64,000 nt of DNA, taken from Centropus unirufus (lineage: Eukaryota > Chordata > Aves > Cuculiformes > Centropidae). Location of the stretch: the NCBI GenBank assembly GCA_013397695.1, contig VYZI01000668.1:124001-188000 (forward strand), read 5' to 3'. Positions 10,261 through 23,969 of the stretch are shown here, piece after piece. The position numbers were made by a program, and so were the translations under genes. The notes below the pieces were generated by a model. It searched no databases and had not been told where the DNA came from. It was given only the letters and a program-made list of their open reading frames with translations. The stretch's first letter is position 1, and each line of letters begins with the position of its first letter.

Positions 10261-13200
10261 CGTGACCATGAAAAGGGAAAAACACAGAAACATTTTTCTA
10301 TTTTTTTATTTCTGTAAATGGCAAAACTCCTTTTGATTTCAAAAGAAGCAAAACAGAGCTATTTGCTTAATTATACCAACTCATCCCCACTGAATGTAAT
10401 GGAAATTAACGTGAAGTTCTGCTTACTGTTTTACCCTGTTGTGCCTGAAGCTGGAAGGAGATATTACTTTCCATCCAGTGAAATGAGAGTGGTATTCTCT
10501 CTTCTCATAATCTCTCTGCAGCATCTGGGCTCAGGGTGGAAGCTAAGGTCTGAAACGGAGGCATTTTAACAAACAGTGTCAATGACCTTATGCCTTGCTC
10601 TGCATCTAGAAAAATAATTGCATCACCACGCTGAATGCTGGTGCTTACCTAACACCGCCTTATGCAAGAGAAGGTAGCTGGGAGTTGCTTTGCATGTTTG
10701 GCAAGGGTGATGGGCACAGCAACCTCATGGATTGCATAGTGCCAGGGTAGCTTGCTTTCACCTGAAGAGTAGGAGACCTGATTTTCTTTGGCCTTGCTGC
10801 CTGGATGCATTTATGCTGGCCCACCGTGGTCACCTTCCTTCCACCCCATCCCACATACATTGCTGCAGAATTATGTTCCACCCCTGGACTGCAATGTGCC
10901 TGTGAGATTTTATCAGAGCCCAGCTGTGCAGTAGTACTTTCCACCTTTTGTGCTCCTATGCTCCTGCTTAAAGCTATGGCCGCATAACCTGTTGCTGCAG
11001 CTCTTGTTTGCTAACCTCTGCCCTTTCCACCCAGAAATGGAGTCTGTCAATCTCCAGGGCTGATGCACAGCACAGCCTTGCAGCTGCTCTTGCGGGTGAG
11101 TTGGATGCTCAGGCTGGTGAGAGATAGCAGCAACCCCATGGGGTGTGTGCTGGGCTGTGCAGTAGTGCCCTGTTCTCCACTAAGTACCCTGTTTCAGAGG
11201 GTAGGTTACTCAGAGCTGAGATTTTAGTAGTTAAAGAGCTTAGGTAAGATCTATAAAATCCCTGTGGTCTAGGACTCATCCTGTCCCAGATCTGCCTCTG
11301 AGGCCTGCTTATCTGTTGTGAGGTTTTTTTTTCTGTTGTTCAAGATAAAATCCATATATAGGTGACATTATCTCCATTTATTCACAGGTAAATGAGGCAG
11401 GGCGTGCTTGTCCTTGGACCTTCTCTGTAGTCTAAAGACCGTGTCTTCCTGTGAAGATCACAGGATGGTGTCCTGAAAAAGGGAGGGGTTGCTATTTCAG
11501 TCTCTTGAAGCAGATGAGGAAATTAAGCCCTGAACTTCCATATTGTGTGCCAGTATTTGGAGAGGCAAGACCTGCAAAAGCAGAGCTACTAGTGTTCCTT
11601 GTCTAGGAAAGATTCACAAGGCTCCGTCAGGCCATGGGATAACTCAGGCTTGCTGGGACTTCATGGAGGGCACCTTGTCCATCCTCCAGACTTTACCTCA
11701 CCAAAGTATCGGGCAGAGATTCACCCCTTTTCTGCCTCTTCTCATTATTGCACAGAAAAGGCTAGAAAGGGGACATCACAATTGAGTGTTTGCAGAGGTA
11801 AATGGAGGAGGGGTCCTTCTACAGAATACAAAAGGAGAGAGAAGTTGAATGGCAAAAAGAGCAAAGCAGATTGAAGGCAGGTGTCGCAGTCATCTTGTTC
11901 AAACCTCTTCAGGAGCTGGCTAGTTACAAACAATGCCAAAATGCATCGCTTGCTTTTGTTAGCCTGCTGCTGCTCCCGATAGTGACTTCAAGACCAGATT
12001 CAGTAGAAAGAAAAGTGGATTTCTGTACAGTTCCTCTAGATGGCAAACTCTATCTGTTCTATTTATCTTATCTGTCCAAAAGCAAGTAAGTGAATGCTCA
12101 GCCACAGTGGAAAAAGCATCCTACGCTAGTGGGGATATTCAGTTGGCTCTGGAATAGTTCCTCAAGTCTTAAGCTGAAGGGAAACGAAACTGGGATGATG
12201 CATCAGGTCCTTGAGAAATGTGTGTACTATTGGGATATGATTTGAAAGGCACAATAATGACATTTTTTTGGAAAGGTGACATATTTTTCAAACCTCCTTG
12301 CTGAAACTAGTGATGAAAGTGACAACCACTTTATTACCAGAGGTATTTTGCTATTCTGAATGTGAAGGAAGTCTCTTTCTGCCCCAGCTATTCTAGGTAT
12401 TAATGCTGATTATTACTTTCACTTTTGCTAAGCCAACGAGGAACAAGTGTAAGGAATCTGAAATAGAATGAGGAAATCAATAACATTGCCCTGAGTGCTG
12501 CTTCTGGTCTAACTCTTGTGTAATTAGTAATGACTCCAGTGGACTTCCTGGCATAAAATTGCTGTAAGATGTCTGGTCTTGTGTGCATCCAATATTTAAA
12601 TCTTAGAGAAGGATGACAATAAATATCAGCTATTTTGCATCCTAGGTTGTCTTTTGGTCAGCTATAGATTAAGTGTGTTGGTACTGTTGTGACACAGAAT
12701 TGTATTGCAGACTTCATGTTATTAAACGATTTGCTGGGAAGCAAGACAGCAAAGAATCAAGCCCATATCACTCCCTGGAAATTAGAATACACTCCCAGCC
12801 CTATGCTTCATGCAACAGAAATGAAGCTTCCTAAAAACACTCTTGGTATTTTTGAGAACTCCATTCTAGCAATACATAACCGATGTAATGGGGTTTTACA
12901 TGACAGTTGTCATTCCGCATTTTCTGCAGACAAAGGAAACAATATCTGCCTGATGCTTCCATCCAGCGCTCTGCTGTTTACATTGTTGCTGTGTATTACT
13001 CTCCGAGTTTCCCGTCTGTCTCCTTTTGCCTGCAGTTTGTGAGCTCCTCCAGGGAGGCATCTTTCATTTCCCAGATGATAGCATGCATGGCATTTTGATC
13101 ACATGTGCTGCATGGACCATTTCATCAGCTATCTTGGGGGATTTTACTCTGGCCCTAATGATAGAGTTGAATTTTAATGTTTGGTTTAAGTTTTCCTGTC

Positions 13201-16200
13201 TTACTTTCAACACATTACTTATTATTAGGTCTCTCAACCTTGATTTTCTTCCACTCTTTAAGTAGTGAACACTGTCATACCTCTCACTACATTTTAAGGG
13301 GCTCAGATGAGGGATTTTTATTTGTTCTGTAAAATTTCTGAGCACTTTTAAAGTAAAAATATATAACAATCCTAGTCCTACCGCTATTTCTGCTCTGAGT
13401 GATTTGTCTCCCTTTTTCACCTTTTCACCCTTCAAAGAATCCTGTCACAGAAATTGCCTACAGCTTACTCAAGCTCTCTTAGCTTTCTTCAAATTGGCCT
13501 TCCCAGCCCAGACATCATTGCTGGTACCACTTCCCTGTGACTCAGCAGCTGCTTTCCAGCAGAGGGATACCCACATCTCTGTGTAGTTTTGCTGATTACA
13601 CCTCAGTCGAATCACCATGAGAGAATTTCTCAACTTGCCTCTCTGACACAAGGCTTCTTCAGTCAGCTTTCTTCTGCTGCCGTGCTGCACTGCACACTCA
13701 TGTTCCTAATAGGGCTTCTTCTTGCCTTCAGCTCCCTGCCTTTCACTTCCCCGGTGACTGTGCCTGTCCTAGATAAAGAAGCAGTTTGGTTTTTGGGTCT
13801 TGCGTAACTATTCCAGTCAGGGCACCTTGATATCCTCCGCTTAGGGTCACCATGCACCTCTGAGAATTGATCAGAGACCAACTATGCCCCAAAACACCAA
13901 GGGAAGTGGATTCTAGTTCCTCTGGCTTTTACTGAATTAGAGAGTCAGCTATGAATAAACAGGAGAATGTCCCATGTTCTTGCATGACAATATATAAAAT
14001 GCATGAAATTAGAATGCCATCATAGATATGACTGAAAGCCTGTGTTTCCTGGAACAATTTCTTCCATCCTCCATATTGACAAAAAAAAAAGCTGTCACAA
14101 TTTCACCTGTCTTGATATGATCCAAAGACTTTCTTTTCTCTTGATTTCCCCTCGCCCCCCAGTTTTGTTGCTGAAGTATTAAAAAATGGCCATCTGGCTC
14201 TGCTTACATGCAAGGACATAACAAGCACAGCCCTGTGCACGTGGTGTCCCAAGAAACCATCTCCTCCATTCCTGAGGCAATGGTACAGCACAGTCTTCTA
14301 GAAGGTCTACAGATAGTCAGCCTTCCCTTTCCCTATTGCCTCTGATTTCATATCCTCTGCATATCTTTAGTGTACTCTTCTAAACTGGTGCAGAGTGGAA
14401 TCTCTGCCCTCTGGCTCTCATCTCCTCATCACGGCTGACAAATGCCATGCCAACCCCTTACTCCAGGTTTTAGATGGAACCACACTATGGAACTAAATCT
14501 TCCAGAGGTCCCTGCAATACACCCTTATGCAAGATGGCCTTGGCCTTCCCTAACGGCATAGAGGAATTGTCAATAATCGAACTCCCTGTTTTCACACAGC
14601 CGGTGTTTCTTTCTCCCTAATTAAAGCATGCCCATGATTGATAGATAGGTACACGTAGACTTTGTCTTTCAAGGTCAGAGTGTCCCAAAGCATACAGATA
14701 AACTCCAGAAAACCTCTTGGAAATATGTGCACGTAACTGTTGAGACAAATAATGACGTTACTAACTCTTATGCTGAATAAGCAGTGAAGAAAACAGTGGC
14801 CTCTGACAATGTGCCAGCTGGGAATTTGAGAAGAGGACATATTTCCTCACAGGTTTGTATGTCAAATATGCTGTGGTTGTTGTCTATTGCAGCAGTTTAG
14901 CAGTTTAGGCTCTTTTTTTCCCTTTTTTTTAGTATTGGAACTTTGGATATATGTGTAATCTTCCATACTCCCAATTTTTAGACACTTTTATTTCCTTTCT
15001 TCTTCACATTATTTGGAAGCAGTATTTCAATATTTATACTTCTTGTATTGCATTTTTACAGCGCCTTCAAGTAGGAATCAATGGAAAGACCCTGAGGAAA
15101 TTATTTTTGGCCTGTTTTTCTAGTTACTGAGGAGTAGGTCATGCAAACTAAACATACCCTTACATCCTTTGCTCCAAGCTACTCCCCTGGGCTGCTGTAG
15201 ACTCAGAGGGCATGATCTGTCACAGGGAGCTCGGTGTTTGGAGGCTATGCTATCCTTTTGTGCAGCGCATTAACATTTGCACAGGTAAGATTTTTCTGTC
15301 CGATGGGAAGAGGGAGGAATGAAATGGGAGTGCAAGTTACACTCCCCTTCTTTCCCTTACTGTGTGCAATAAGCCTGTGACAATTTAATCTCCCCTGCAT
15401 TGCTCTGACTGAGGAGTAGTCAAAGCACAGCATGAATCTGATCTCGGGTTCTGCTGTCACCATTAAATGTGCAGTAGTGTGGTGATTTGCAGTTCTTTGT
15501 GAGTTGAGTTCATCAACAACTATTTTGATGAGATATATTTTAGGAATCTTATCTAAACTCATATGTATAGACACGAGATTTCTCACGAATCAGAAATACC
15601 TCATAATGTTGATAAAATGGAGCTTTGGAATAAAGAATTTCTTTACTTACCTCAATAACACGTGATGGATATCTGATCCTATCCTGCACTGCAGTATATA
15701 TTAATGGCTGTTTATCATGCTTCTAAATGTGCAGTGAAGACAAGCTAACAGAGTCTGACAAAGCCACGCTTTGCAAGTCCATCCTATACATAATATCAAG
15801 CCATGTTCTTGCTGACAGCAAGTGCCAAGTGTACTTTATTACAAAGAGGGAGGATAGCTGCCAGTGATGGTGGTTTGTCACTTGCAGATGACCCATCTCT
15901 AATCTGCTCTTCCGGAGTACAACCTACATCTTGTTAATATTGCTTCCCTTTTCTTTGAATGATTAACTCTCAGTTCATGAGACTTTTCCAAGCAGGACCT
16001 ATCTTTCAGGATGCCTAGGTAAGTACCAAATTCTTTTGGCTGCTTGCATTCAGCTTCCTGTTTCCCAGGGCAGAATCTTTACAGAAATCCTTAAAAACAG
16101 GGTCATAAAGTTTAACCCAAAGTCCCAGGGAAGTGGTATAATATTTTATTGGAAAAATATCAGTCACAGCACTGTGACAGTTATATATTTTCCTGTACGC

Positions 16201-19200
16201 AGGGATAGGTGGGCATCATGGACAGGAGCTGGCACCTAAAGGCCGATCCATTATTCAGAGCAAAGCCAAAGCTGACAGATATCACCGGAGGTTGTAGGAA
16301 GAAATCCCCAACTAATGGCTAGCCAGTGGTCATAACCCAGACTGGGTTTCCTGTGTAAAATGCTTTTCTAGTATAAACAGTCCTCTTTAGGTTTCAAGGA
16401 AGCCCTGGGGAAAATGACTGGCTGTACAAAGGACTTTTGTTGTTGCTTGACCAGTTGGCTCACTCAGCATCTTACATCTCCCCACTGCCCTTTGGTCAGA
16501 GTCATGTTATTATGAGTATATAATTGTGTATTTTGCTACTAGCTCCCTTGTTAGGGCTACAATTTAAACTAATGAAGGAATCTAATTTATATCTGTGATG
16601 CTTCCCATATGAGCTCAACATGAGCCTATAATAAGCTAATTTATAAATGACACACATTTTCCCTAAACTCAGACAAGAAGAAAAATACAAAAATGAGGAG
16701 GACTGACTGGTTATGTGTTCATTCCAAAAATAGGGCTGAGCTAGTTAAAAATGCATTTGCTGAGGTGTATGAGCAATTTGAAAATTTCTTCATAGTTTTC
16801 ACAGGAAAATTAGACCAATTCATAAATAACTGAGTCACAGGCAATTTTGATTAGCTGTTTTTTTAGCAAGAGTTAGAAGTAACATTTGCCTTATGCGCAG
16901 TGTTGGTAAACTGATTTTAATCATTCTCAATTTGATTTTTGAGAACTAGTCTAGCCAAGGGGTAAGAGCATGCTCTTAGACATGGGCAAATTTCCAAAGA
17001 GACTGGGTCTCTATTCAGTAATTGAAGCTGGTGTCAGGAAGCATGTTTTAACATGACCTTCAGGAAGTTCTTTGATTTGTTGTTAATATATCAACCTTCT
17101 CCTTTCTCTCCAGTATAAACAGCAGCGTTATACAGTTGGGGTTTGGGTTTTTTCCCCTTGCCTCAGCAAAGGCAGGGTATGAAGCTGCTGACACTGAACC
17201 AGGAAAAAAGGAAGGTGGCCATTCCTGGAGTAGACACCTCTCTCTCCTTAATATCCTGACACAGCAGAGTGGCTGCCCACAGATTCGGAAACTGGTTGAA
17301 AACCTCATCATCACCCAAGCGAGGCTGTTGCCTTTGCATTACCCAAATGGCCGCGACAGGTCAGCCCCAACACTTCCACCCATGCTGACCAGGAGGCTGA
17401 GTCAGGCCCTCTCCTGCTCCAGTCATACCACTGTGACTTGCATGTTCATGAGATCAAGCCTCAGTTGTCATTACTCGTGGTAGGGTAGTAAAAAAGATGG
17501 TCTGCTTCTCTTGGGTTGAGCATTGCTGCCCTAATCCTGAACATCTTTTCCTCCTCTGGTCCTTGCATCCTTAGGGGGATTCCTCTCACCATCTCTTCCT
17601 TAGTGCCCAAGCTGAAATCACATGAAGGTTGTGTTCCACTGGAAATGTTAACCAGTCTGTTGGGTGGCAAGAAGGAGAAGATGCACAGAAACCAAGCTAG
17701 GACTATGCCCAGTAAGACCAGAATATCTGCAGACCAATAGTCACTACTGGGGTAAAATGCAAAGCCCATTCCTCATCCAAATTGCCCCACAAAGTTGTCC
17801 AAAATCTTGCAGAGAGATTTTGTACCAAGACAACTATATAACTAGTTGTATAAGCACAAACCTGATTGTACACGCTGTTACTCAACTATCCTAAAATATA
17901 ATTAAACCATCTACTTATTGTTGTACGGGAACAGAGTAGCTGGTTTTAAAGAAAACCAATACAAAGAAAACAAATATATTTCTACACACTAGAAGTGGAG
18001 CAACCCTGATGATAGATAAATTTGAAACTATAGAATTTTCTACTGCATTGGAAGAGCAAGTGAACTCTGTGCTCTCCAGGATTCACACACCTTCTTGTTA
18101 ATGTTTTTCAATGCCACTTCTTTCAGGCTGAGAAACAAAATTGTGGTCATTTTTTACCAGTGCAAATGCTGCAGGTCGTGGCAGGGCACCAAGTGGAGAA
18201 AGGAAGAGAATATTTATTCCTTCGCATGCTCAGCAATGCTCTTCCTTGGAAGAGAAAGAGCCTGGCACCACCGAAAAACAAATTTGCTTTGCTTTGACTC
18301 TTTTCAAATACACAAAACTTCATGAACGTAGAGCACTATATCATTTGTTGTAGGAGAACAAGCTAACAGGAGCAAAGGTGAGGCTGCCCAGGCATTTGCC
18401 ACAAATTCGAATGTACAGGTTAATTTTCTGCTGCCTTTTTCCTGGAAAATAACAATTCACAACAGATTGAAGGATTTCTAGATAGCAACAGCTACTGAAA
18501 TGAAGTATATAATTTTGTTATGAAAGCTGTACTAGGCCATATCTGATAAGGCAGTGCCAGTTCAGCAATAGTTTTAAGAAGAGAGCTCTCTGGAAAATGA
18601 AATCTAGTCCCCTAAGAAAACTTGACATGTCAAAAACATGGGAGTTTTAGCACAGATTTAGATGAAAAGTTGATTTTATTTTATTTTTTCACTTAGAGTA
18701 AAAATATTCCCACTTGGAAACAGAATCATAACTTTGAAATATATTTTTTATGATGTTAAAATACTCAAATTCTTAGCATAATAAACAGCAAAAGCTAAAA
18801 TCCCATATGAAATTGGAACAAGGACAACCAGTAAAGCCCATAACCTCTACATACCAGTCAATGCCATAGTACTGAATGGTTTCAAGCATTCTCCTACCCC
18901 TTCCCTCCAAAAACCTGACCTGTTTCCCCAAAGTATTTTAGTTTTATGGAATATATTCTCTTGGAGGCTACATGTTTTGATTCCAAAAAAACCCTCAACG
19001 TTTTACCAAAGGGATAATGCTGAGCACTCTGAGGCCGCATCTACATTAGCACTCAGTACGGTTCAGTAGGAGTGGCTGTACACAGCACCTCCACTATTTC
19101 ATCTCAGGGATGTTTCTATTCCATGGACTGAGTGCCTATTTGTGGCTGGAGCCTGATAGAATTCATTCTCTCTTAGGCAAAGCTAAAGCACAGGAACTGA

Positions 19201-22200
19201 CTGGAAGAGTCACTTGAGCATGTCCACCTGATCTGGACTAAAATACTAAAGAAGATGCATCATGAATATGAAGCTGGCTCATACAAGAAAAATGTCACCT
19301 TTGCTTACATCATTAGCTATTTAATGACATTATATGCTGATGTAACAGTGACTGGTGAAATGAAGTATTCAAAGCATCCTATGAAAGAGGTGTGGGGGGG
19401 TTGGTTATTGGATCTTTGCTCAGAGACAGCGTATCAGCTGGACCCCTGATTATTTTTATGTCTGTTTATCACTCTAAAAATTGTTAATGGAACAAATATT
19501 AAATTGATGTAAATCACTGAGCAGAATATCTGGGCTTAAAAGCAGACATGCACAACACAGAGTGGTAGTTCACACTTCTTTCTAAAGTCCTTGTTACACA
19601 GCACTGGGTTTAGACTGCAGTACTTGCTGGTATTTACATGCAGCAGCAAACTCAAACAGATCTCCTTTCTCTGAAGGCATATTATTTATGCTAAATAACA
19701 GTAGGATACATTTCCTGTTAATTACTTTGTCTCTCTCATTTATGCAGTTATCAGTGGACCATCATTCCACTTTCGTTTTTCAGATTCACTCAGTTACAAA
19801 CTCTGCCTGGTACTTAGGGGTACATCAGAAAGGTCGAACTTCAAAACAAATGAAATAATTTCAAAATAATAAAAAAACCCACAAATAATGAAATCCTTGA
19901 TATAGAAAGACACGAATACTGTCCCTGTAAGAACAAGGGGCTAAGTTATCAAAGAAAGAGCAATGCAACACTTCCATCAGCTCACAGATTAACCTATGTT
20001 ATCAGCTATTTGGGTTAGAATTCATGACGTAACAAACTACTGGCTTGAATATCATAAATCTGTTTAGAGTAATTATATTGGTAAAATTACACTTCAAAAT
20101 ATGCATACAATCCCCTTCTACTTTTACAAATAGGCTAGTGTTCTTCTGAGTTTCCTCACCCTAACAGTTTTGATTACACTTAGAAAAAGACTGAAACAAC
20201 TGTTTCCATCGTGCTGTGGTAATGCTTCATGCTGCAATTGTCTTTGGTTGGACTTCTTACTGTCTGTGGGTCGAGTTTTTATGCTTAATGGTTAAATCAG
20301 CCAACACACTGTGTGTAACAAATAGTCAAGTTTTATGTGTCTTTCTCAAAACTAAGATATGTTAATTCCTGGTTTAATTACTGGTAGTTCTTACAAAACT
20401 AGTATAAAACTTTGAGAAAAAGTCTATTCATTCACCTGTCAGCAGTTCTACAAAATCACAAAAAATTTATACTGTTCCAAAGAACACAAAATTTTCTAAA
20501 ATTTCAAATTTTGAAGAAAATTTGCAATACGAAGTACTTTTAAGATAAGCACATTGTGAGAAGGCACCTTAAGACAATGTATTTCAAACTCTTCAATGTT
20601 ATATTTGTTCTTTCTTTTTGAGGCATTCTCTTCAAAGGCAGAAAAGTATTTTTGTCCAGAAAATAAGTATGTTTAAATTGTTTTCCGGTATATGTTAACA
20701 TCTTCTGCTGTAATAGTGTTCTGTTAGCTCCTAAAATTTAGTGTTCATGTAGATTTTTATAAAACAGTTGTAAGACTCACTAGCCCTCACTCTCCCTGCT
20801 GGTGTGTGTGACTTCATCAAGCATAAGACATGGTATTGGTATAAATTTATAAGATCAGAGTAATTAACAGCAAAAATATTGAGAGGTATATGTTGGCAGC
20901 AGAGCACATAAGCCACAAAAGATGACATTTCCTAGCAATTTGAAGTAAAATATTAGAACTCCATACATGCATAAAGTAGTCATGTAAAAGATTAGTACTG
21001 TATCTTTTCTTATTTTCTTCAGTCAAAAGGTGCTACCATAAAACCAGTGTGATAATTGTAATAAACTGGATCGGACTTATTTTGTTAGTGAAGATAAATC
21101 AAACAGCTATGTGAATAAGTATTTGACTTTTTGAAAGTTAATGTCAGATAAAGCAATCAAAAATGCTCTTTTAAACACTCATGTTTACTTAATGGTCTGG
21201 GACACCTTCTAGAACAACCCCTTCCATTGTACAACATACTGAACTTTTACATGTAAGTTACCTGGATGAAGAATATAAAGTTGAGCCTAAACTGTATTTT
21301 TTATTCACATCTTTGTCCTGATCCCCCACAAGCATAGCACAAATTCCAAAGAAATCAGTAGTAGAGTGGATAATAAGCTAGATGTCATCCCATGGTGCAG
21401 AGAATGTTAGGAAATATAAAAGATCTCTTCATATTGCAAGTCTATGGCTAGCTGCAAAGCCATCAATAGATAACTTCAACGTGCTGGGCTATTAAACATA
21501 TCAAACTTAGATGTGAGAAAGCTGGAATCTTGTGTGTAAGATGAAGCAACCTCTATATGTAATGAACAGGAGTGAAGAATAATAAAATTCAGCAAAAGTA
21601 TCTCCACAAATCATATTCTTCAAATATTGCTCCTATGCAGTATTAAAAATAGCTTGCTATTTTTCCCTAAACTAATTTGTACCAAACATGTCACTTCCTC
21701 TCATCTAAGTATAACAAATATCTAACTTAACCCTACCTGATTTTTGAAGTCACAACAGTCTGTGCAGTTCTTAGTGAGATGATTGAGGCTACCCTGTTGC
21801 CTTGCTGTCTGAGTTGGAGATGCTTTCTCTGCCGGTCTGCACGGACACATCTGGCTTCCTAGTCCTGGACAGTGCAGGGACATTTCTAACTCTTTCTTTT
21901 AAGTGTGAAGCTTAATGTATTTAATGTTCCCAGTTCACTTAAACTGTTGGACACAGCACAAATAAGCTAGTAGGGTTAAACCTTTAACCAGAGGTTGCTT
22001 AAATTCAGGTTGCCTCTGCAGGTCCTTTTCCCTGTTCCCTCCTGTGTTTGGTCTTAACATTTGAAGATACACTTAATAGGGGCTACCTGCTTGTAGTGCG
22101 TGTGCAAGAGCCAAGGTTGTGAAAATGAGTATCAAGATAAAAGAAATGATGGGGCTTATACCTCTGGAAAATAAGCAAAACACTGCTCCATGTCTTTCGA

Positions 22201-22756
22201 GTGTCAGTCGGATGCCAGTAACAGCCATTTCTTTGTTAACATTCTGTGCAATGATAACATGATGGCAATGGCAAGTCACCATTTTGCTTCATGAAACCAT
22301 GTGTCTGCCACTTGGAATTCCTCTACCCTAAGGTACTTACTAAATACAGTGAAGCTTACACACGTCCTCTGGTTCGCACATTAAAAAGAAGTCAAGAAGC
22401 TTACTCACCCAACAAATGCAGCATAATTAAAAGCTCCAATGAACTCTGAGCAACCTCCTGCACCTCAAATGATCATTTTTAGGATTTTTTTTTTAATGAG
22501 TGTGCGTGGTTGGTGCCATCACCTGCCCCTCTTGGAATAATCCCCTCTTTTCACTTCACATAGATACAATCACACTAGGTCTTTCCTGTATATTTAGTAC
22601 TCTCAATGTGCCCTCTAGTTTTAACCCATCATTTCCAGCAAAGTCTAGAATTACCTAATCTATTTATGCTTAATTACTGTTTTCTAAAAGGACTTGGCTA
22701 CATGCACTGACTAACAGGCAAGACTATCCTCTTCCTCTCTTTATTTTACCTTTCGT

Positions 22757-23115
22757 AGAATCATAGAATCATGGAATCATAGAATCATAGAATCGCTAGG
22801 TTGGAAGAGACCTCCGACATCATCCAGTCCAGCCATTCCCATCCCACTAAACCATATCCCTAAGCACCTCATCTACCCATCTTCTAAATATATCCAGAGA
22901 TGGTGATTCCACCCCTTCCCTGGGCAGCTTGTTCTAGCATCCAATGACCCTCTTGGTAAAAGTCTTTTTCCTAATGTCCAACCTGAACCTTCCCTGGCAC
23001 AGCTTGAGGCCATTTGCCCTTGTCCTATCACCTGTCACTTGGGAGAAGAGACCAGCACCCACCTCTCCGCTGGCTTTATGCGGTGGGAACAGCTGCAAAT
23101 GAGGTCTCGGAGGAC
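22757..23115 (-). mobile_element. CR1: CR1 LINE, 5'-truncated copy with five tail repeats
   Basis: Seen: five near-identical 8-bp units (AGAATCAT, with GGAATCAT and AGAATCGC variants) at 22757-22796 form the reverse complement of the CR1 3' tail. They are followed by GGTTGGAAGAGACCTCCGAC, a CCCTGGGCAGCTTGTTC block, TTTTTCCTAATGTCCAACCT and GTCACTTGGGAGAAGAGACC. These are the signature blocks of CR1 3' sequence in birds, so the element is on the minus strand. The inner end is set where similarity fades after a GCAAATGAGGTCTC block. It carries no intact reverse-transcriptase frame. Divergence is moderate, less than in the copy at 7.0 kb. Confidence 0.93.
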
Positions 23116-23512
23116 ACTTACCTGAAGGTTTGCATGACCAAGGGAACTATCCATGCTCTCTTTTCTGCAGCTATCCTCCCTTTTTGAATTAAATTAATCT
23201 GGCTTCCCAAATCCTTTGTTTTAGGGTGGTCTCCAGAGGTTAACTGTGGAAAATGGTCCAAGCACAAGTGGTGGAGACCTCTTTCTTTATCAACACATTT
23301 TAAATGGAAGTGATTAATACAGTTCTTCCTTTTCTATTTAATGTGGGGGCACTGAAAAGGAATTATAGTATTGCCTTTGTCAGTCACAAGGTTCACACTT
23401 GGATATGTAGCTCTCCCTATCTTTATCAGCAAGAATAAGATTTACCTACAGATTATGATCTTTGGATTTGAACACTGAACTTTCACAGTATACAGCTTAC
23501 TTTTATCCGTAT
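23116..23512. other. Unique spacer between two CR1 copies
   Basis: Non-repetitive sequence separating two CR1 insertions in the same orientation. No gene signal is seen. Confidence 0.6.
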
Positions 23513-23969
23513 GAATCATAGAACCATAGGATGGTTTGGGTTGGAAGGGACCTTAGAGATGATCTCATTCCAGCCCTCCTGCCATGAGCAGGGACACCCT
23601 CCAATAGACCGGGTTACCCAAGGCCCCATCCAACTTGGCCTTGAACGCTTCCAGGGAGGGGGCATCCACAGCATCCCTGGCAACCTCTTCCCGTGCTTCA
23701 CCACCCTCATCATGAAGAATTTCTTCCGAATGTCTAATCTAAATCTTCCTCCTTCCAATTCAAAGTCATTCCCCTCATCCTATCATTACATGCCCTTGTA
23801 AAAAGTCCCTTCTCATGTTTCTCGTAGGTCCCCTTCAGGTACTGGAAGGCTGCTATAAGGTCTCCCCAGAGCCTTCTCTTCTCCAGGCTGAACAACGCCA
23901 ACTCTCTCATCCTGTCTTCATAACAGAGGGGTTCCAGCCCTCTAATCATCTTCATGGCCCTCCTCTGGC
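23513..23969 (-). mobile_element. CR1: CR1 LINE, 5'-truncated copy of a different subfamily
   Basis: It begins with degraded 8-bp tail units (GAATCATA, GAACCATA, GGATGGTT). GGTTGGAAGGGACCTTAGAG, a CCAACTTGGCCTTGAACGCT block, ATGAAGAATTTCTTCCGAAT, AAGGTCTCCCCAGAGCCTTC and CATGGCCCTCCTCTGGC then follow in the expected CR1 order. Orientation is minus. The internal text differs from the copy at 22757-23115, so the two came from different CR1 subfamilies by separate insertions rather than by duplication. Overlapping open frames on both strands here are shadows of the repeat. Confidence 0.93.

Larger units (their letters stand above)
7346..22756. other. Long stretch of unique non-coding DNA
   Basis: No gene, RNA gene or full repeat element is recognised over about 15 kb. 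Small structures inside it are a TTTCTA microsatellite (9609-9635), a decayed palindrome (10201-10260) and a weak MIR-like snippet near 11360-11400. Many short open frames overlap on opposite strands without domain similarity. A minus-strand donor-like sequence (GAG then GTAAGTAAAG) near 15651 has no convincing exon. Confidence 0.5.

Noticed and set aside
11360..11400. MIR-like snippet (ATTATCTCCATTTATTC...AAATGAGGCAG)
   Set aside because: Only about 35 bases resemble the SINE, and the adjoining blocks do not follow in order.
23511..23955. Open frames on both strands around 23.5-23.9 kb
   Set aside because: They lie inside a CR1 copy and are shadows of the repeat, not genes or an intact reverse transcriptase.
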